DNA from: Candidatus Microthrix parvicella Bio17-1
GTDB taxonomy: Bacteria > Actinomycetota > Acidimicrobiia > Acidimicrobiales > Microtrichaceae
Assembly: GCF_000299415.1 (NCBI RefSeq)
Contig: NZ_AMPG01000004.1
Coordinates: 185,231 to 249,230, forward strand
Length of the DNA stretch: 64,000 bases
Direction of reading: 5' to 3'
A program made the translations under genes and the position numbers. Every line of letters begins with the position of its first letter. Within the stretch, counting starts at the first letter, position 1. Of the stretch, positions 17,797 through 27,956 are shown piece after piece. Below the pieces are notes generated by a model, which saw only the letters and a program-made list of their open reading frames with translations, made no database searches and was not told the DNA's origin.

Positions 17797-18250
17797 TGGC
17801 GCCCGGCACGACTCGGCGCCGATCATCGGCGGTCGGCGGGAGGCCCGGGAGCAGGCGCTCCTGTTGCTGTACGAGGCCGAGATCCGTGACCTGACCCCGG
17901 AGGCGATGGTTGACGAGGTGGTCGTCGAGCCCGAGGCGTACACGCTGGAGGTACTCGCCGGCGTCACCCTGCATCGGACCGGCCTCGACGAGCTCCTCAC
18001 CGGTCGCACCGGCGACTGGCCGCTTCACCGGCTGGCGTCGATCGACCGTGCGGTGCTGCGCCTGGCCGCCTGGGAGCTGACCGAACGCGAGGACGTACCG
18101 ACGGCGGTGATCCTCAACGAGGCGGTCGAGCTGGCCAAAACCTACGGCACCGATGATTCGGGTGGGTTCGTCAACGGTGTGCTGGCCAACCTGGCGGCCG
18201 AAGTGCGCCCCGACACCTTGCCCTTCGAGGCCCCGGACACCGATGGCTGA
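17774..18250 (+). CDS. nusB: Transcription antitermination protein NusB
   Basis: A 158 aa helical RNA-binding protein that works with NusE in rRNA antitermination. Motifs are RREAREQALLLLYEAEI, WPLHRLASIDRAVLRLAAWEL, VPTAVILNEAVELAKTYG and GGFVNGVLANLA. The GTG at 17774 lies inside efp; a GTG at 17789 is an alternative. It overlaps pyrR by eight bases. Confidence 0.95.
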   Translation: MSTSPVRDGARHDSAPIIGGRREAREQALLLLYEAEIRDLTPEAMVDEVVVEPEAYTLEVLAGVTLHRTGLDELLTGRTGDWPLHRLASIDRAVLRLAAWELTEREDVPTAVILNEAVELAKTYGTDDSGGFVNGVLANLAAEVRPDTLPFEAPDTDG

Positions 18251-18848
18251 GCGCGAGCGTCGCCTGGCTCGGCCCTACGGAGGCATCTTCCAACCCAGGG
18301 TCCGGGTGATGGACGCGGACGACATGGCACGGGCCCGCAGGCGCATGGCCGGCGAGATCATCGAACGCAACGAGGGCATCGACTCGCTGGTACTGATCGG
18401 TTTGCAGACCGGAGGCATCAGCCTTGCCCGCAGGCTGGCGGCGGACATCTCCCTGCTGGCAACCGCCGACCAGGCACTGGCCGACGCGGCCGACCTCGGC
18501 GAACGCCAGGTACCGGTGGGAACCCTCGACGTGGTGATGCACCGCGACGACGTCGGCATTCGCCCCCTCCTGCCCGAGGCCCCCACCTCAATCCCGGTCG
18601 ACCTCACCGGCACCACGGTGATCCTCACCGACGACGTGTTGTTCACCGGTCGCACCGTGCGGGCGGCGCTGGACGCCTTGGCCGACTGGGGCCGACCCCG
18701 TGCCGTGCAACTGGCCGTCATGGTGGACCGGGGCCACCGCGAACTGCCGATCGCCCCCGACTACGTGGGCAGGGTGGTGCCAACCCGCCGGGTGGAGATG
18801 ATCGATGTTGCCGACGACGGCGTCGACCTCGGCGAACTGGTGAAGTAG
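18243..18848 (+). CDS. pyrR: Bifunctional pyr operon RNA-binding regulator / uracil phosphoribosyltransferase
   Basis: A 201 aa PRTase-fold protein. The PRPP loop is VILTDDVLFTGRTVRAALDA. LVLIGLQTGGISLARRLA and GTLDVVMHRDDVG are also PyrR-like. It senses UMP and binds pyr mRNA. The segment SLLATADQALADAADLG near residue 80 appears to be a small insertion. It is the first pyr gene and directly precedes pyrB, whose leader carries hairpins. Confidence 0.93.
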   Translation: MAERERRLARPYGGIFQPRVRVMDADDMARARRRMAGEIIERNEGIDSLVLIGLQTGGISLARRLAADISLLATADQALADAADLGERQVPVGTLDVVMHRDDVGIRPLLPEAPTSIPVDLTGTTVILTDDVLFTGRTVRAALDALADWGRPRAVQLAVMVDRGHRELPIAPDYVGRVVPTRRVEMIDVADDGVDLGELVK

Positions 18849-18890
18849 TGCGACCGTCGCATGTCACCGCCCGACACCCCCTGGCGGGAG
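18849..18890 (+). promoter_or_regulatory. pyrB leader hairpins, possible PyrR target
   Basis: Two small inverted repeats fill the pyrR-pyrB gap. TGCGA-CCG-TCGCA lies at 18849-18861. CCGCC at 18867-18871 pairs with GGCGG at 18883-18887, which overlaps the GGCGGGAG that would serve as Shine-Dalgarno sequence for the TTG start of pyrB. This could hide the ribosome site. PyrR binding is inferred from context only. Confidence 0.35.
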
Positions 18891-18897
18891 TGGAACA

Positions 18898-19851
18898 TTG
18901 ACCGATCTGCTCGACATCTCCTCGCTCGGTCGCAGCGGCATCGAGGAGTTGCATGCGTTGACCGACCGCATGGTGGAGGTGAGCGGTCGACCCATTCCCA
19001 AGAGCCCCGCGCTGCGAGGTCGCACGGTGGTGAGCTGCTTCTTTGAAGACTCCACGCGCACCCGGCTGAGCTTCGAGGCCGCAGCCCGGCGCCTGTCGGC
19101 CGACGTGATGGGGTTCTCGGCGGGCAGCTCATCGATGAGTAAGGGCGAGTCGGTACGCGACACGATCGAGACGATCGACGCCATGCGGGTGGACGCCTAC
19201 GTGGTACGCCACCGGTCCTCCGGCGTGCCCCATCAGATCAGTGGCTGGACCGACGCATCGGTGATCAACGCCGGCGACGGCCAACACGGTCACCCCACCC
19301 AGGCGTTGCTCGACACGTACACCTTGACCCGCCGCCTCGACCGGTCCGGCGCCGCCGCACTCGACGGCCTCAGCATCGTGATGGTGGGCGATGTTCGCCA
19401 CAGCCGGGTGGCCCGCTCCAACATCGAGGCCATGACGGCGCTGGGTGCCGAGGTCACCCTGGTGGCGCCCCCCACGCTGTTGCCGCCCGCCACCGACACC
19501 TTTCCGGTGAAGGTCGGTCACCACCTCGACGCCGCACTTGCCGACGCCGACGTGGTGTACGTGCTGCGCATCCAGCGCGAACGCATGGCCGAGGCGCTCA
19601 TCCCCACCCTGCGGGAGTACACCGCCTCCTACGGGCTGACCGCACGACGGCTTGGGATGTTGGCACCATCGGCTCACATCATGCATCCCGGGCCGATGGT
19701 GCGCGGCGTGGAGATCTCCCCGGAGGCCGCGGACGACCCCCGCTCGCTGATCACCGCACAGGTTGCCGCCGGGGTACCCACCCGCATGGCCGTGCTGTTC
19801 TGGGCGCTGTCCGGTGACCAGGCGGCCACGGTCGCCGAAGATCATTCGTGA
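18898..19851 (+). CDS. pyrB: Aspartate carbamoyltransferase catalytic chain
   Basis: A 317 aa protein from a TTG start, eight bases after GGCGGGAG. The carbamoyl-phosphate motif is FFEDSTRTRLSFE. GSSSMSKGES, HQISGWTDASVINAGDG and HGHPTQALLDTYT are also diagnostic. LRIQRERM and MHPGPMVRGVEI lie near the C-terminus. It joins carbamoyl phosphate and aspartate. No regulatory pyrI chain is present, as usual in actinobacteria. Confidence 0.97.
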   Translation: MTDLLDISSLGRSGIEELHALTDRMVEVSGRPIPKSPALRGRTVVSCFFEDSTRTRLSFEAAARRLSADVMGFSAGSSSMSKGESVRDTIETIDAMRVDAYVVRHRSSGVPHQISGWTDASVINAGDGQHGHPTQALLDTYTLTRRLDRSGAAALDGLSIVMVGDVRHSRVARSNIEAMTALGAEVTLVAPPTLLPPATDTFPVKVGHHLDAALADADVVYVLRIQRERMAEALIPTLREYTASYGLTARRLGMLAPSAHIMHPGPMVRGVEISPEAADDPRSLITAQVAAGVPTRMAVLFWALSGDQAATVAEDHS

Positions 19852-19891
19852 ATGAGCCCAGATTGAGCGAGCACAGATTGAGGGAACGCAG

Positions 19892-21190
19892 ATGAGCAGT
19901 TCGAAGCCGATCGTGAAGCTGGTGGGAGGACGTCCATGGAGTCGTGGAGGCGACATCGGCCAACGCGCGGACGTGCTGGTACGCGACGGCCTGGTGGCGG
20001 CGATCGGCGCCGAGGCCGGCGAGGCTGAAGCCGACGTCACCCTGGACTGCTCGGACGCTGTGGTGGCCCCAGGGCTGGTCGACCTGCACACGCATCTTCG
20101 TCAGCCGGGCAAGGAGGAGGCCGAGACGATCGAGACGGGGGCCAGGGCCGCAGCGCTTGGCGGCTACACGGCCGTGTTGGCCATGCCCAACACCACGCCG
20201 ACCATCGATTCGGCCGAGGTGGTGCGCGAGGTGCTGGAGCTGGGGCGGAGCGCACCGTGCGCCGTGCACACCTCCGGCGCCATCACCGTCGACCGGGCGG
20301 GGGAGACCCTCGCTCCAATGGCCGAGATGGCCGAACTGGGCGTCACCCTGTTCACCGACGACGGCACCGGGGTCCAGGACGACGCGCTGATGCGCCGTGC
20401 CCTGGAGTATGCGGGAGGACTGGGCGTGATCCTGGCCCAACACTGCGAGGTCACCTCGTTGTCGCAGGGCACCTGCATGCACGAGGGCGCGACCTCCGCC
20501 CGGCTGGGCCTGTCGGGGCAGCCGTCGGAGGCCGAGGAGTTGATGGTGATGCGCGACATCGCCCTGAGCCGCCTCACCGGCACTCCGGTTCACTTCCTGC
20601 ACCTGTCCACCGCCCGCTCGGTGGCGTTGGTGCGGGCGGCCAAGGCGGCCGGTCAAGCGGTCACCGCCGAGGCGGCCCCGCATCACTTCACGCTCACCGA
20701 CGATGCCTGCGGCGGCTACGACCCAACGTTCAAGGTGCACCCGCCGCTGCGCACCGACGAGGACGTCGCAGCGGTCAAAGCCGGCCTGGCCGACGGCACG
20801 ATCGACGCGATCGCCACCGACCACGCGCCGCACACCCCCGACAGCAAGGAGCTGCCCTTCGACCAGGCGCCTCCCGGCATGTTGGGCCTGGAGTACGCGC
20901 TGGCCCTTGGCTTGACCGAGCTGGACCTTCCCCTCCACCGGCTGATCGAGCTGATGTCGGTGCGACCCGCCCAGATCGCACGAATGCCCGAGCAGGGGCG
21001 CCCGGTGGCGGTGGGGGAACACGCCAACCTGTGCGTGATCGATACGGCTGCGGCCTGGACCATCGACGACTCCGGCGGCGCCTCCCGCAGCCGCAACGTG
21101 CCGTACGTGGGGCGCCGGGTCAGCGGCCGGGTGCGTCACACGGTGTGTGGCGGCGAGCCTGTGGTGATCGCCGGCGTGGCCCAACGCTGA
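19892..21190 (+). CDS. pyrC: Dihydroorotase
   Basis: A 432 aa class I dihydroorotase of the amidohydrolase fold. It shows the metal-binding motif GLVDLHTHLRQPGKEEAET, AMPNTTPTID, LAQHCEV, VHFLHLSTARS, EAAPHHFTL, and the catalytic DAIATDHAPHTPDSKELPFD. GGAGG is absent but GAGGGAACGCAG precedes the ATG. The 40 bp after pyrB hold two copies of AGATTGAG. Confidence 0.97.
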   Translation: MSSSKPIVKLVGGRPWSRGGDIGQRADVLVRDGLVAAIGAEAGEAEADVTLDCSDAVVAPGLVDLHTHLRQPGKEEAETIETGARAAALGGYTAVLAMPNTTPTIDSAEVVREVLELGRSAPCAVHTSGAITVDRAGETLAPMAEMAELGVTLFTDDGTGVQDDALMRRALEYAGGLGVILAQHCEVTSLSQGTCMHEGATSARLGLSGQPSEAEELMVMRDIALSRLTGTPVHFLHLSTARSVALVRAAKAAGQAVTAEAAPHHFTLTDDACGGYDPTFKVHPPLRTDEDVAAVKAGLADGTIDAIATDHAPHTPDSKELPFDQAPPGMLGLEYALALGLTELDLPLHRLIELMSVRPAQIARMPEQGRPVAVGEHANLCVIDTAAAWTIDDSGGASRSRNVPYVGRRVSGRVRHTVCGGEPVVIAGVAQR

Positions 21191-21311
21191 GTCGGCGGCC
21201 GGTCGGAGCTCCCCGCCTTCCGGCGCTGGTTCCGGGTGCCGCCCCGTCCGCCGGTACGGTGTCCGGCGGAACCCACCCGGCCGACGGATGGAATGAACTG
21301 GGAGGACTGGC

Positions 21312-22394
21312 GTGAGCGTGACCGAGGCAGCACTGGTGTTGAGCGACGGATCGCTCTTTGAGGGCGAGGCGATCGGTGCCCGGCCCGAAGGCGGAGTCAG
21401 CACCGGTGAGGTGGTGTTCAACACCGTGCTTGCGGGTTATCAGGAGGTGCTGTCGGACCCCAGCTACGCCGGACAGATCGTGACGTTCACCTATCCACAC
21501 ATCGGTAACTATGGCTCTGCCGGTGCCGATGACGAATCTCCAACTCCGCGGTGCGCCGGTGTGGTGGTGCGCGATTTGGCCAGGCGCCACAGCAGCTGGC
21601 GGGCCGAGGCGAGCCTGGAGGATTGGCTGAAGCGGCACGGCATCGCGGGGATCGCCGGGGTGGATACCCGCCGGCTGACCCGGCACCTGCGTAACCACGG
21701 CGCGGTGCCCGGCGCGTTCGGCACCGCATCGGAGGCCGAGGTGCGTGCCGCCGCCGCGGGCGCGTTGGGAACCGACGACACCGACCTGACCCGTGTGGTC
21801 ACCACGTCGAAGCCCTACGAACTTGCGGGCGGCCCTCGCAGGGTGGTGGCGGTGGATTACGGAATCAAGCGCAGCCTGTTCGCTCACCTTCAGCCGATCG
21901 CCGGGGTCACGGTGGTGCCCGCCGGCTTCAGCGCCGACGACATTCTCGCCCTCGAACCCGACGGCGTGCTGCTGTCCAACGGCCCTGGCGACCCGGCGGC
22001 CGTGACCCACGCGCCCGCCATGATCGCCGAGCTCCTCGGCCGGGTCCCCGTCTTCGGCGTCTGCATGGGCCACCAGCTTTTGGCGACCGCCCTGGGTGCC
22101 AGCACCTACAAGCTGCCCTTTGGCCATCATGGTGGCAACCACCCGGTGCAGGACCAGCTGACCAACTCCATCGAGATCACCAGTCAGAACCACAACTACT
22201 GCGTGAACCCGGAGGGAATCCAGGGCGTGGAACTGACGCACGTGAACCTCAACGACCAGACGCTGGAGGGGTTCATCGGCACCGACGTCGCCGCCCTTGG
22301 AATCCAATATCACCCCGAGGCGGGCCCGGGCCCACACGACAGTCATTACCTGTTCGATCGGTTCGCCGAGATGATGGACCGCAAGGCCACGTAA
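21312..22394 (+). CDS. carA: Carbamoyl-phosphate synthase small chain (glutaminase)
   Basis: A 360 aa protein. The N-terminal carA domain starts TEAALVLSDGSLFEGEAIGA, and the class I amidotransferase half has the nucleophile VFGVCMGHQLLATALGA and the catalytic His/Glu in GIQYHPEAGPGP. It supplies ammonia to CarB. The GTG start follows GGGAGGACTGGC. A 121 bp gap separates it from pyrC. Two unrelated genes lie between it and carB, unlike the usual carA-carB junction. Confidence 0.97.
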   Translation: MSVTEAALVLSDGSLFEGEAIGARPEGGVSTGEVVFNTVLAGYQEVLSDPSYAGQIVTFTYPHIGNYGSAGADDESPTPRCAGVVVRDLARRHSSWRAEASLEDWLKRHGIAGIAGVDTRRLTRHLRNHGAVPGAFGTASEAEVRAAAAGALGTDDTDLTRVVTTSKPYELAGGPRRVVAVDYGIKRSLFAHLQPIAGVTVVPAGFSADDILALEPDGVLLSNGPGDPAAVTHAPAMIAELLGRVPVFGVCMGHQLLATALGASTYKLPFGHHGGNHPVQDQLTNSIEITSQNHNYCVNPEGIQGVELTHVNLNDQTLEGFIGTDVAALGIQYHPEAGPGPHDSHYLFDRFAEMMDRKAT

Positions 22395-22421
22395 GCCACA
22401 GCCCGGCTCCCCGGGTGGTCG

Positions 22422-22919
22422 CTACGCGTCGAGCAGGCTGAGCACCGCGCGTTCCTCCTCGGCCAGGTGCTCGCTGAGACCCGACGAGATCGCCCGTTCC
22501 ACCTGAGACCCGACGAGGAACACGTTCACCTTCAGGTCGCCCACCACCCGTCGGGTGGCTGAACCGCGGGCCTCGCCGTAGTCCACCCGGGCTGTGGCCG
22601 AGAGCTTGTTGGCGTAGTGCTCGGGGCGAAACGACACGGTTGCGGTGCCGTTGCCAAGGTCGGTCACCGTCTCCTCCACCCAGACGAGCTTTCGTGGATC
22701 GATCACCGCCGTGGCGGCTGCCGGCAGGCCGGCGATGAATCGGTATCGCAGCCGCAACGTGACCAGTGAACCCGCCCGGGAGTGGTCGACGACCTCGGGG
22801 GCCGAAACCTTGGTGAACCCCGAAAGCTGCGACCACATGTCGGTTCCCGTGTACATGCCCAGCACCTCGTCGCGGGAGGTGGGGAAGCGCTGGGTGACGG
22901 TGAACCGCATGACCCCCAT
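22422..22919 (-). CDS. DUF2505 family protein (START/polyketide-cyclase-like)
   Basis: A 165 aa protein on the opposite strand between carA and the cytochrome gene. It starts MGVMRFTVTQRFPTSRDEVL, with TDMWSQLSGFTKVSAPEVVDH, then LRLRYRFIAGLP and a C-terminal helix GLSEHLAEEERAVLSLL. This pattern fits the actinobacterial DUF2505 group of helix-grip proteins. A ligand is not known. The second Met (22910) is an equally good start. Confidence 0.7.
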   Translation of the reverse strand: MGVMRFTVTQRFPTSRDEVLGMYTGTDMWSQLSGFTKVSAPEVVDHSRAGSLVTLRLRYRFIAGLPAAATAVIDPRKLVWVEETVTDLGNGTATVSFRPEHYANKLSATARVDYGEARGSATRRVVGDLKVNVFLVGSQVERAISSGLSEHLAEEERAVLSLLDA

Positions 22920-22937
22920 CCTGCCATGTGGAGCGGG

Positions 22938-22943
22938 TACGGT
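22938..22943 (+). promoter_or_regulatory. Putative -10 box of the cytochrome c gene
   Basis: TACGGT ends eight bases before the ATG at 22952, with no Shine-Dalgarno sequence. It lies in the 32 bp divergent gap with the DUF2505 gene. Confidence 0.4.
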
Positions 22944-22951
22944 TGGCCCCG

Positions 22952-23365
22952 ATGAGCATGTCCCGGCCTTCCCGTACCCGGCGTCGACGCGTCGCCGTCA
23001 CCGTCCTGACCGTGGCGTCCGCCGCCCTGATGTTGGGAGCCTGCGGTGGTGGCGATGAGTCCACGTTCACCGGCGAAGCGGCCCGGGGCGAGGGCGTGGC
23101 TCGCGACCTGGGCTGCGCCCAATGCCACTCCAGCTCGCCCGGCGTGGCCATCCACGGTCCCAGCTGGGCCGGGCTGGCAGGTTCGCAGGTGACGCTGGAG
23201 GATGGCTCCAAAGTCACCGCAGACCGCGCCTATCTGGAACGGGCCATCAAGGAACCGTCCGCCGAGGTGGTGGAGGGTTTCAAGCCGCTCATGCCCACGG
23301 TGCCGCTGGACGACACCCAGATCGACCAGGTGATCGCCTACATCGAGGCGCTCGGCAACAACTAG
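22952..23365 (+). CDS. Cytochrome c lipoprotein
   Basis: About 137 aa. A twin basic N-terminus and hydrophobic segment end in the lipobox LMLGAC, so it is probably lipid-anchored outside the membrane. The heme site is LGCAQCHSS (CxxCH), and a Met ligand is available in FKPLMPTVPLDDTQ. IDQVIAYIEALG is the usual C-terminal helix of c-type domains like the one fused to cytochrome oxidase subunit II. A likely role is a small electron carrier. The partner is unknown. Confidence 0.85.
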   Translation: MSMSRPSRTRRRRVAVTVLTVASAALMLGACGGGDESTFTGEAARGEGVARDLGCAQCHSSSPGVAIHGPSWAGLAGSQVTLEDGSKVTADRAYLERAIKEPSAEVVEGFKPLMPTVPLDDTQIDQVIAYIEALGNN

Positions 23366-23521
23366 CCGCGCGGCACCGGGCGACCGGAAGGTTGAAGTTC
23401 GCCCACTTCCTGTCGGCTGCTAAGTTGCCCGCTTCGATGGCCTCCCCCCGAATCCGCCCGGCGCTTCTTGGCGCCCCCGCCCGATCCGTGCGCCTCGCAG
23501 CCACATTCAACGGAGGCACCC

Positions 23522-26500
23522 ATGCCCCGTCGTAACGACCTCGAGTCGATCCTGCTGATCGGTTCCGGGCCGATCGTCATCGGTCAGGCATGTGAGTTTG
23601 ACTATTCGGGCACCCAGGCCTGCCGCGTGCTGCGGGAGGAGGGGTACCGGGTGATTCTGGCCAACTCCAATCCGGCCACGATCATGACCGACCCCGACTT
23701 TGCCGACGCCACCTACGTGGAGCCCCTCGATGTGGAGGTGCTGACCGCCATCCTCGAGCGGGAGCGCCCCGACGCGGTGCTGGCCACGCTGGGTGGGCAG
23801 ACGGCGCTGAACCTGGCGATGGAGCTGCACGAGGCCGGCACGCTCGACCGCCTGGGCATCGAGTTGATCGGCGCCAACGCCGAGTCGATCGCCACCGCCG
23901 AGGATCGCTCGCAGTTCAAGGACGCCATGATCGAGATCGGGCTCAGCGTGCCCGCCTCGGGCGTGGCCCACGACCTGGCCGAATCCGAGGTGATTGCGGC
24001 CGAACTCGGGCTGCCGGTGATCATCCGTCCCGCCTACATCCTCGGTGGCAAGGGCACCGGCATCGCCTCGACCCCCGAAGAGTTCACCCGCCTGGCCCTG
24101 CGCGGCCTTGAGGCCAGCCCGATCTCGGAGATCCTGATCGAGCAGTCGATCCTTGGCTGGAAGGAGTTTGAGCTCGAGGTGATGCGCGACGCCGCCGACA
24201 ACTGCGTGATCGTGTGCTCGATCGAGAACCTCGACCCGATGGGGGTGCACACCGGCGACTCGATCACCGTCGCCCCGGTTCAGACCCTGTCCGACGTCGA
24301 GTATCAGACGATGCGAAACGCCGCCTTCGCCTGCATCCGCCGGGTGGGCGTGGAGACCGGCGGGTCCAACGTGCAGTTCGCCGTCAACCCGGCCAACGGC
24401 GAGCTGGTGGTGATCGAGATGAACCCGCGGGTCAGCCGGTCCTCCGCGTTGGCAAGCAAGGCCACCGGCTTTCCGATCGCCAAGATCGCAGCCCGATTGG
24501 CGGTCGGGTACACGTTGGACGAGATCCCCAACGACATCACCGAGAAGACCCCGGCGTGTTTCGAGCCGGTGATCGACTACGTCGTCACCAAGATTCCCCG
24601 CTGGAATTTTGAGAAGTTCCCCGGCGTTCCCGAGGTGCTGGGCACGCAGATGCAGGCGGTGGGCGAGGTGATGTCCATCGGCCGCACCTTCGCCGAGTCG
24701 TTGCAAAAGGCGATGCGCAGCCTGGAGAGTGGCCATCTGGGCCTGGGGGCCGATCCCACCGAGGACGCATTGGCCCGCGTCGGCGACGCTGAACTGGCCG
24801 GGCGCGTCGGCGTCGGAACCCCCGAGCGGATCTTCGAGGTGGGAGAGGCGCTCCGCCGCGGCTGGGGCGTGGAGCGGGTTGCCGAGCTGACGGCGATCGA
24901 CCCGTGGTTCCTCGACGAGATGTTGACGATCTACGAGGAGCGCCCGACGCTGCGGGCGGCGACCGCCGAATCGCTCGACCGCAGGGGGTGGCGCCGTGCG
25001 AAGCGGCTGGGCTACGCCGACGCCCAGCTGGCCCACATCTGGGGCGTCGAGGAGTCCACCGTTCGCTCGGCCCGGCTGGCCGCGGGGGTGGTGCCCACCT
25101 ACAAGACGGTGGACACCTGTGCCGCCGAGTTTGAGGCTGACACCCCGTATCACTACAGCACCTGGGAGGACGAGACCGAGGTGCGCCCGTCCGAGAACCC
25201 CCGGGTGTTGATCCTCGGTTCGGGGCCCAACCGAATCGGCCAGGGCATCGAGTTCGACTATTGCTGCGTGCATGCCAGCTTTGCCCTGCGCGACGCGGGG
25301 TACGACACCGTGATGGTGAACTGCAACCCCGAGACGGTTTCGACCGACTACGACACCTCCACGCGTCTCTACTTCGAACCGCTCACGTTGGAGGACGTCC
25401 AGTCGGTGATCGATGCCGAGTCGGAGGCGGGTCCGGTGGCCGGGGTGATCGTCTCGCTCGGTGGGCAGACTCCGCTGAAGCTGGCGGGAGACCTGCCCGA
25501 GGAGCTGATCCTGGGTACCTCGCCCGCATCGATCGACCTGGCGGAGGATCGCAATCGCTGGGGTGCGCTGTGCGCCCAGCTCGAGATTCCCCAGCCGCCG
25601 GGGGGCACGGCGACCACGCTGGAGGGCGCACTCGGCGTCACCGAGCGCATCGGCTACCCGGCCCTGGTCCGGCCCAGCTACGTGCTGGGCGGACGGGCGA
25701 TGGAGATCGTCTACGACGACGACGACCTGGCCCGGGCGTGGGGCGCGTTGACCCAGGAGGGCTCGCTCGGGCGCGAGGGCGGCCTGTCGGCCGACCGGCC
25801 CGTGCTCGTCGATCGCTTCCTCGAGGACGCCACCGAGGTGGACGTCGATGCCATCAGGGACGCATCCGGTGACGTGATCATCGGCGGCATCATGGAGCAC
25901 GTCGAGGAGGCCGGGGTGCACTCGGGCGACTCGGCCTGCATCATCCCGCCGGTCACCCTGGGCGACGGCGTCATCGACGTGCTGAGCGATGCCACCCGGC
26001 GAATTGCCACGGCTCTCGACGTCAAAGGTCTGATCAACGTGCAGTTCGCGGTCAAGCGAACCGGCAACCATCCCGACGCGGCCCAGGTGTTCGTGATCGA
26101 GGCCAACCCCCGCGCCAGCCGCACCGTGCCGTTCGTTGCCAAAGCCACCGGCCGACCGCTGGTCAAGATCGCGGCGCGGGTGATGGCCGGCGCCACCCTC
26201 GCCGAGTTGCGTGAGGATGGCCTGTTGGGCGACGTGTCGTCGGGCGATCACTATGCCGTCAAAGAGGCGGTGTTGCCGTTCAACCGGTTCCCCGAGGCCG
26301 ACCCGCTTCCGGGCCCCGAAATGCGCTCGACCGGCGAGGTGATGGGCATCGACCTCACCCCCGGCCTGGCGTTCGCCAAGGCTCAACTGGCCGCCGGTGA
26401 CCACCTGCCCACCGACGGCTGCGTGTTCCTCTCACTGGCCGACCGGGACAAGCCGGCCGGCATGGACGTGGCACGGGGGCTGGTGGGCCTGGGTTTCGAG

Positions 26501-26923
26501 CTGATGGCCACCGGCGGCACGGCGCTGGCCCTCGAGGAGGCCGGCATCGCCGTGACGAGCCGGATCACCAAGGTTGCAGACAGCGACGACGGCGTTGAGG
26601 GCCCCACCGCACCGGAACTGATCGCCGACGGCGACATCGGTCTGGTGATCAACACCCCACGCGGCCGTGGGCCCCGCGCTGACGGCCACGAGATTCGCGA
26701 GGCGGCCGGACGCCACAACGTGCCGTTGATGACCACCGTGTCGGCCGCGTCGGCCGCCGTGCGCGGCATGTCCGACCAACTTGCGCACCCCCTGCGGGTC
26801 CGGACGCTTCAGGAGTACCAGGCGGGGATCGACCGGGACGACCTCGACCGGGACGACCCGGCACGTGCCGAGTCGAGCGACGATGATTCCAACCGCGGTG
26901 GGGAGCCCGGCGATCGTCGCTGA
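23522..26923 (+). CDS. carB: Carbamoyl-phosphate synthase large chain
   Basis: A 1133 aa protein of two ATP-grasp halves: [20 protein letters not shown] at the start and [19 protein letters not shown] near residue 565. ATP sites include [14 protein letters not shown] and [16 protein letters not shown]. The C-terminal MGS-like domain from about residue 960 is the allosteric region ([15 protein letters not shown]). It makes carbamoyl phosphate for PyrB and arginine. The start ATG follows GGAGG. The tail is rich in Asp/Arg and overlaps pyrD. Confidence 0.98.
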   Translation: MPRRNDLESILLIGSGPIVIGQACEFDYSGTQACRVLREEGYRVILANSNPATIMTDPDFADATYVEPLDVEVLTAILERERPDAVLATLGGQTALNLAMELHEAGTLDRLGIELIGANAESIATAEDRSQFKDAMIEIGLSVPASGVAHDLAESEVIAAELGLPVIIRPAYILGGKGTGIASTPEEFTRLALRGLEASPISEILIEQSILGWKEFELEVMRDAADNCVIVCSIENLDPMGVHTGDSITVAPVQTLSDVEYQTMRNAAFACIRRVGVETGGSNVQFAVNPANGELVVIEMNPRVSRSSALASKATGFPIAKIAARLAVGYTLDEIPNDITEKTPACFEPVIDYVVTKIPRWNFEKFPGVPEVLGTQMQAVGEVMSIGRTFAESLQKAMRSLESGHLGLGADPTEDALARVGDAELAGRVGVGTPERIFEVGEALRRGWGVERVAELTAIDPWFLDEMLTIYEERPTLRAATAESLDRRGWRRAKRLGYADAQLAHIWGVEESTVRSARLAAGVVPTYKTVDTCAAEFEADTPYHYSTWEDETEVRPSENPRVLILGSGPNRIGQGIEFDYCCVHASFALRDAGYDTVMVNCNPETVSTDYDTSTRLYFEPLTLEDVQSVIDAESEAGPVAGVIVSLGGQTPLKLAGDLPEELILGTSPASIDLAEDRNRWGALCAQLEIPQPPGGTATTLEGALGVTERIGYPALVRPSYVLGGRAMEIVYDDDDLARAWGALTQEGSLGREGGLSADRPVLVDRFLEDATEVDVDAIRDASGDVIIGGIMEHVEEAGVHSGDSACIIPPVTLGDGVIDVLSDATRRIATALDVKGLINVQFAVKRTGNHPDAAQVFVIEANPRASRTVPFVAKATGRPLVKIAARVMAGATLAELREDGLLGDVSSGDHYAVKEAVLPFNRFPEADPLPGPEMRSTGEVMGIDLTPGLAFAKAQLAAGDHLPTDGCVFLSLADRDKPAGMDVARGLVGLGFELMATGGTALALEEAGIAVTSRITKVADSDDGVEGPTAPELIADGDIGLVINTPRGRGPRADGHEIREAAGRHNVPLMTTVSAASAAVRGMSDQLAHPLRVRTLQEYQAGIDRDDLDRDDPARAESSDDDSNRGGEPGDRR

Positions 26924-27860
26924 GCCGCCGACCGTCGACCTGACCACCACCGTTGGCGGCGTGAGCCTGCCGAACCCGGTGATGTGTGCCGCCGGCACCG
27001 CGGGTCATGGTGCCGAGCTGAGCGCATTCGTCGACCTGTCGCGTCTCGGCGCCGTGGTGGTGAAGTCGCTGTCGGTCGACCCGTGGCCCGGAAACCCCGC
27101 ACCCAGGGTGCATCCGCTCAGCACCGGCATGATCAACTCGGTGGGTCTGGAAGGGCCCGGTTTGGCAGCCTGGGCCGACGCTGAGCTGCCGCAGCTGCAG
27201 CGAGCGGGCGCCCGGGTGGTCGTGTCGATCTGGGGCCGCAGCATTGAGGACTACGCCGAGGCCGCCGAGGCCCTGGCGGTCCTGGTCGGCCGGCACGATC
27301 AGCCCGGGGCGATCGTTGCCCTCGAGGTCAACCTGTCGTGTCCCAACCTGGCCGGCAAGTCGATGTTCGCCCACGACGCACCGGCCGCAGCACAGGTGAT
27401 GGCGGCCACGGCGGTTGCCGGCCTGCCCCGTTGGGCCAAGCTGTCACCCAACACCGACCGGCTGGTGCAGGTGGCGACCGCGTGCGCCGAGGCCGGGGCC
27501 GACGCCGTCACGCTCACCAACACGCTGCTGGGCCTGGTCATCGACATCGAGACCCGCCGTCCGGTGCTGGGCGGGGGCGGGGGAGGGGTGTCGGGCCCTG
27601 GCATGGGTCCCATCGCGGTGCGGGCCGTGTGGGACGTGGCCCGCGCCTTGCCGCAGCTGCCGATCATCGGCGCCGGGGGCGTGTGCGACGCCGATTCGGC
27701 CGTCCAGCTGCTGATGGCCGGTGCCTCGGCGGTGCAGGTGGGCACGGCCACCTTCGCCGACCCCCGGGCCCCCCAGCGGGTGCTCGACGACCTCACACGT
27801 TGGTGCCACGATCACGGCGTCACCTCGGTTGCCGAGCTGTGCGGGGCCTCCCATCGGTAG
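26883..27860 (+). CDS. pyrD: Dihydroorotate dehydrogenase, class 1B-like catalytic subunit
   Basis: About 325 aa. [24 protein letters not shown] and [14 protein letters not shown] (active-site Cys) indicate class 1B rather than the quinone-linked class 2 enzyme often found at this place in actinobacteria. [21 protein letters not shown] and VQVGTATF close the FMN site. Class 1B enzymes normally pair with the electron-transfer subunit PyrK, and no pyrK is present between carB and pyrF. The ATG at 26883 overlaps carB by 41 bases; GTG at 26898 is an alternative. Confidence 0.9.
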   Translation: MIPTAVGSPAIVAEPPTVDLTTTVGGVSLPNPVMCAAGTAGHGAELSAFVDLSRLGAVVVKSLSVDPWPGNPAPRVHPLSTGMINSVGLEGPGLAAWADAELPQLQRAGARVVVSIWGRSIEDYAEAAEALAVLVGRHDQPGAIVALEVNLSCPNLAGKSMFAHDAPAAAQVMAATAVAGLPRWAKLSPNTDRLVQVATACAEAGADAVTLTNTLLGLVIDIETRRPVLGGGGGGVSGPGMGPIAVRAVWDVARALPQLPIIGAGGVCDADSAVQLLMAGASAVQVGTATFADPRAPQRVLDDLTRWCHDHGVTSVAELCGASHR

Positions 27861-27956
27861 CGCAGCCCATCGTTGCCCAACAAAGGGCGCTGCTTCTGCA
27901 ACTACGCTCGGCGCCTGCGTGTGCGAGGCGCCATCACGACGGAGGTCACCCAAGCC

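Noticed and set aside
23507..26404. A 965-residue frame antisense to carB
   Set aside because: It is a by-product of high GC and strong codon bias of carB; the His/Gly/Arg-rich sequence has no domain.
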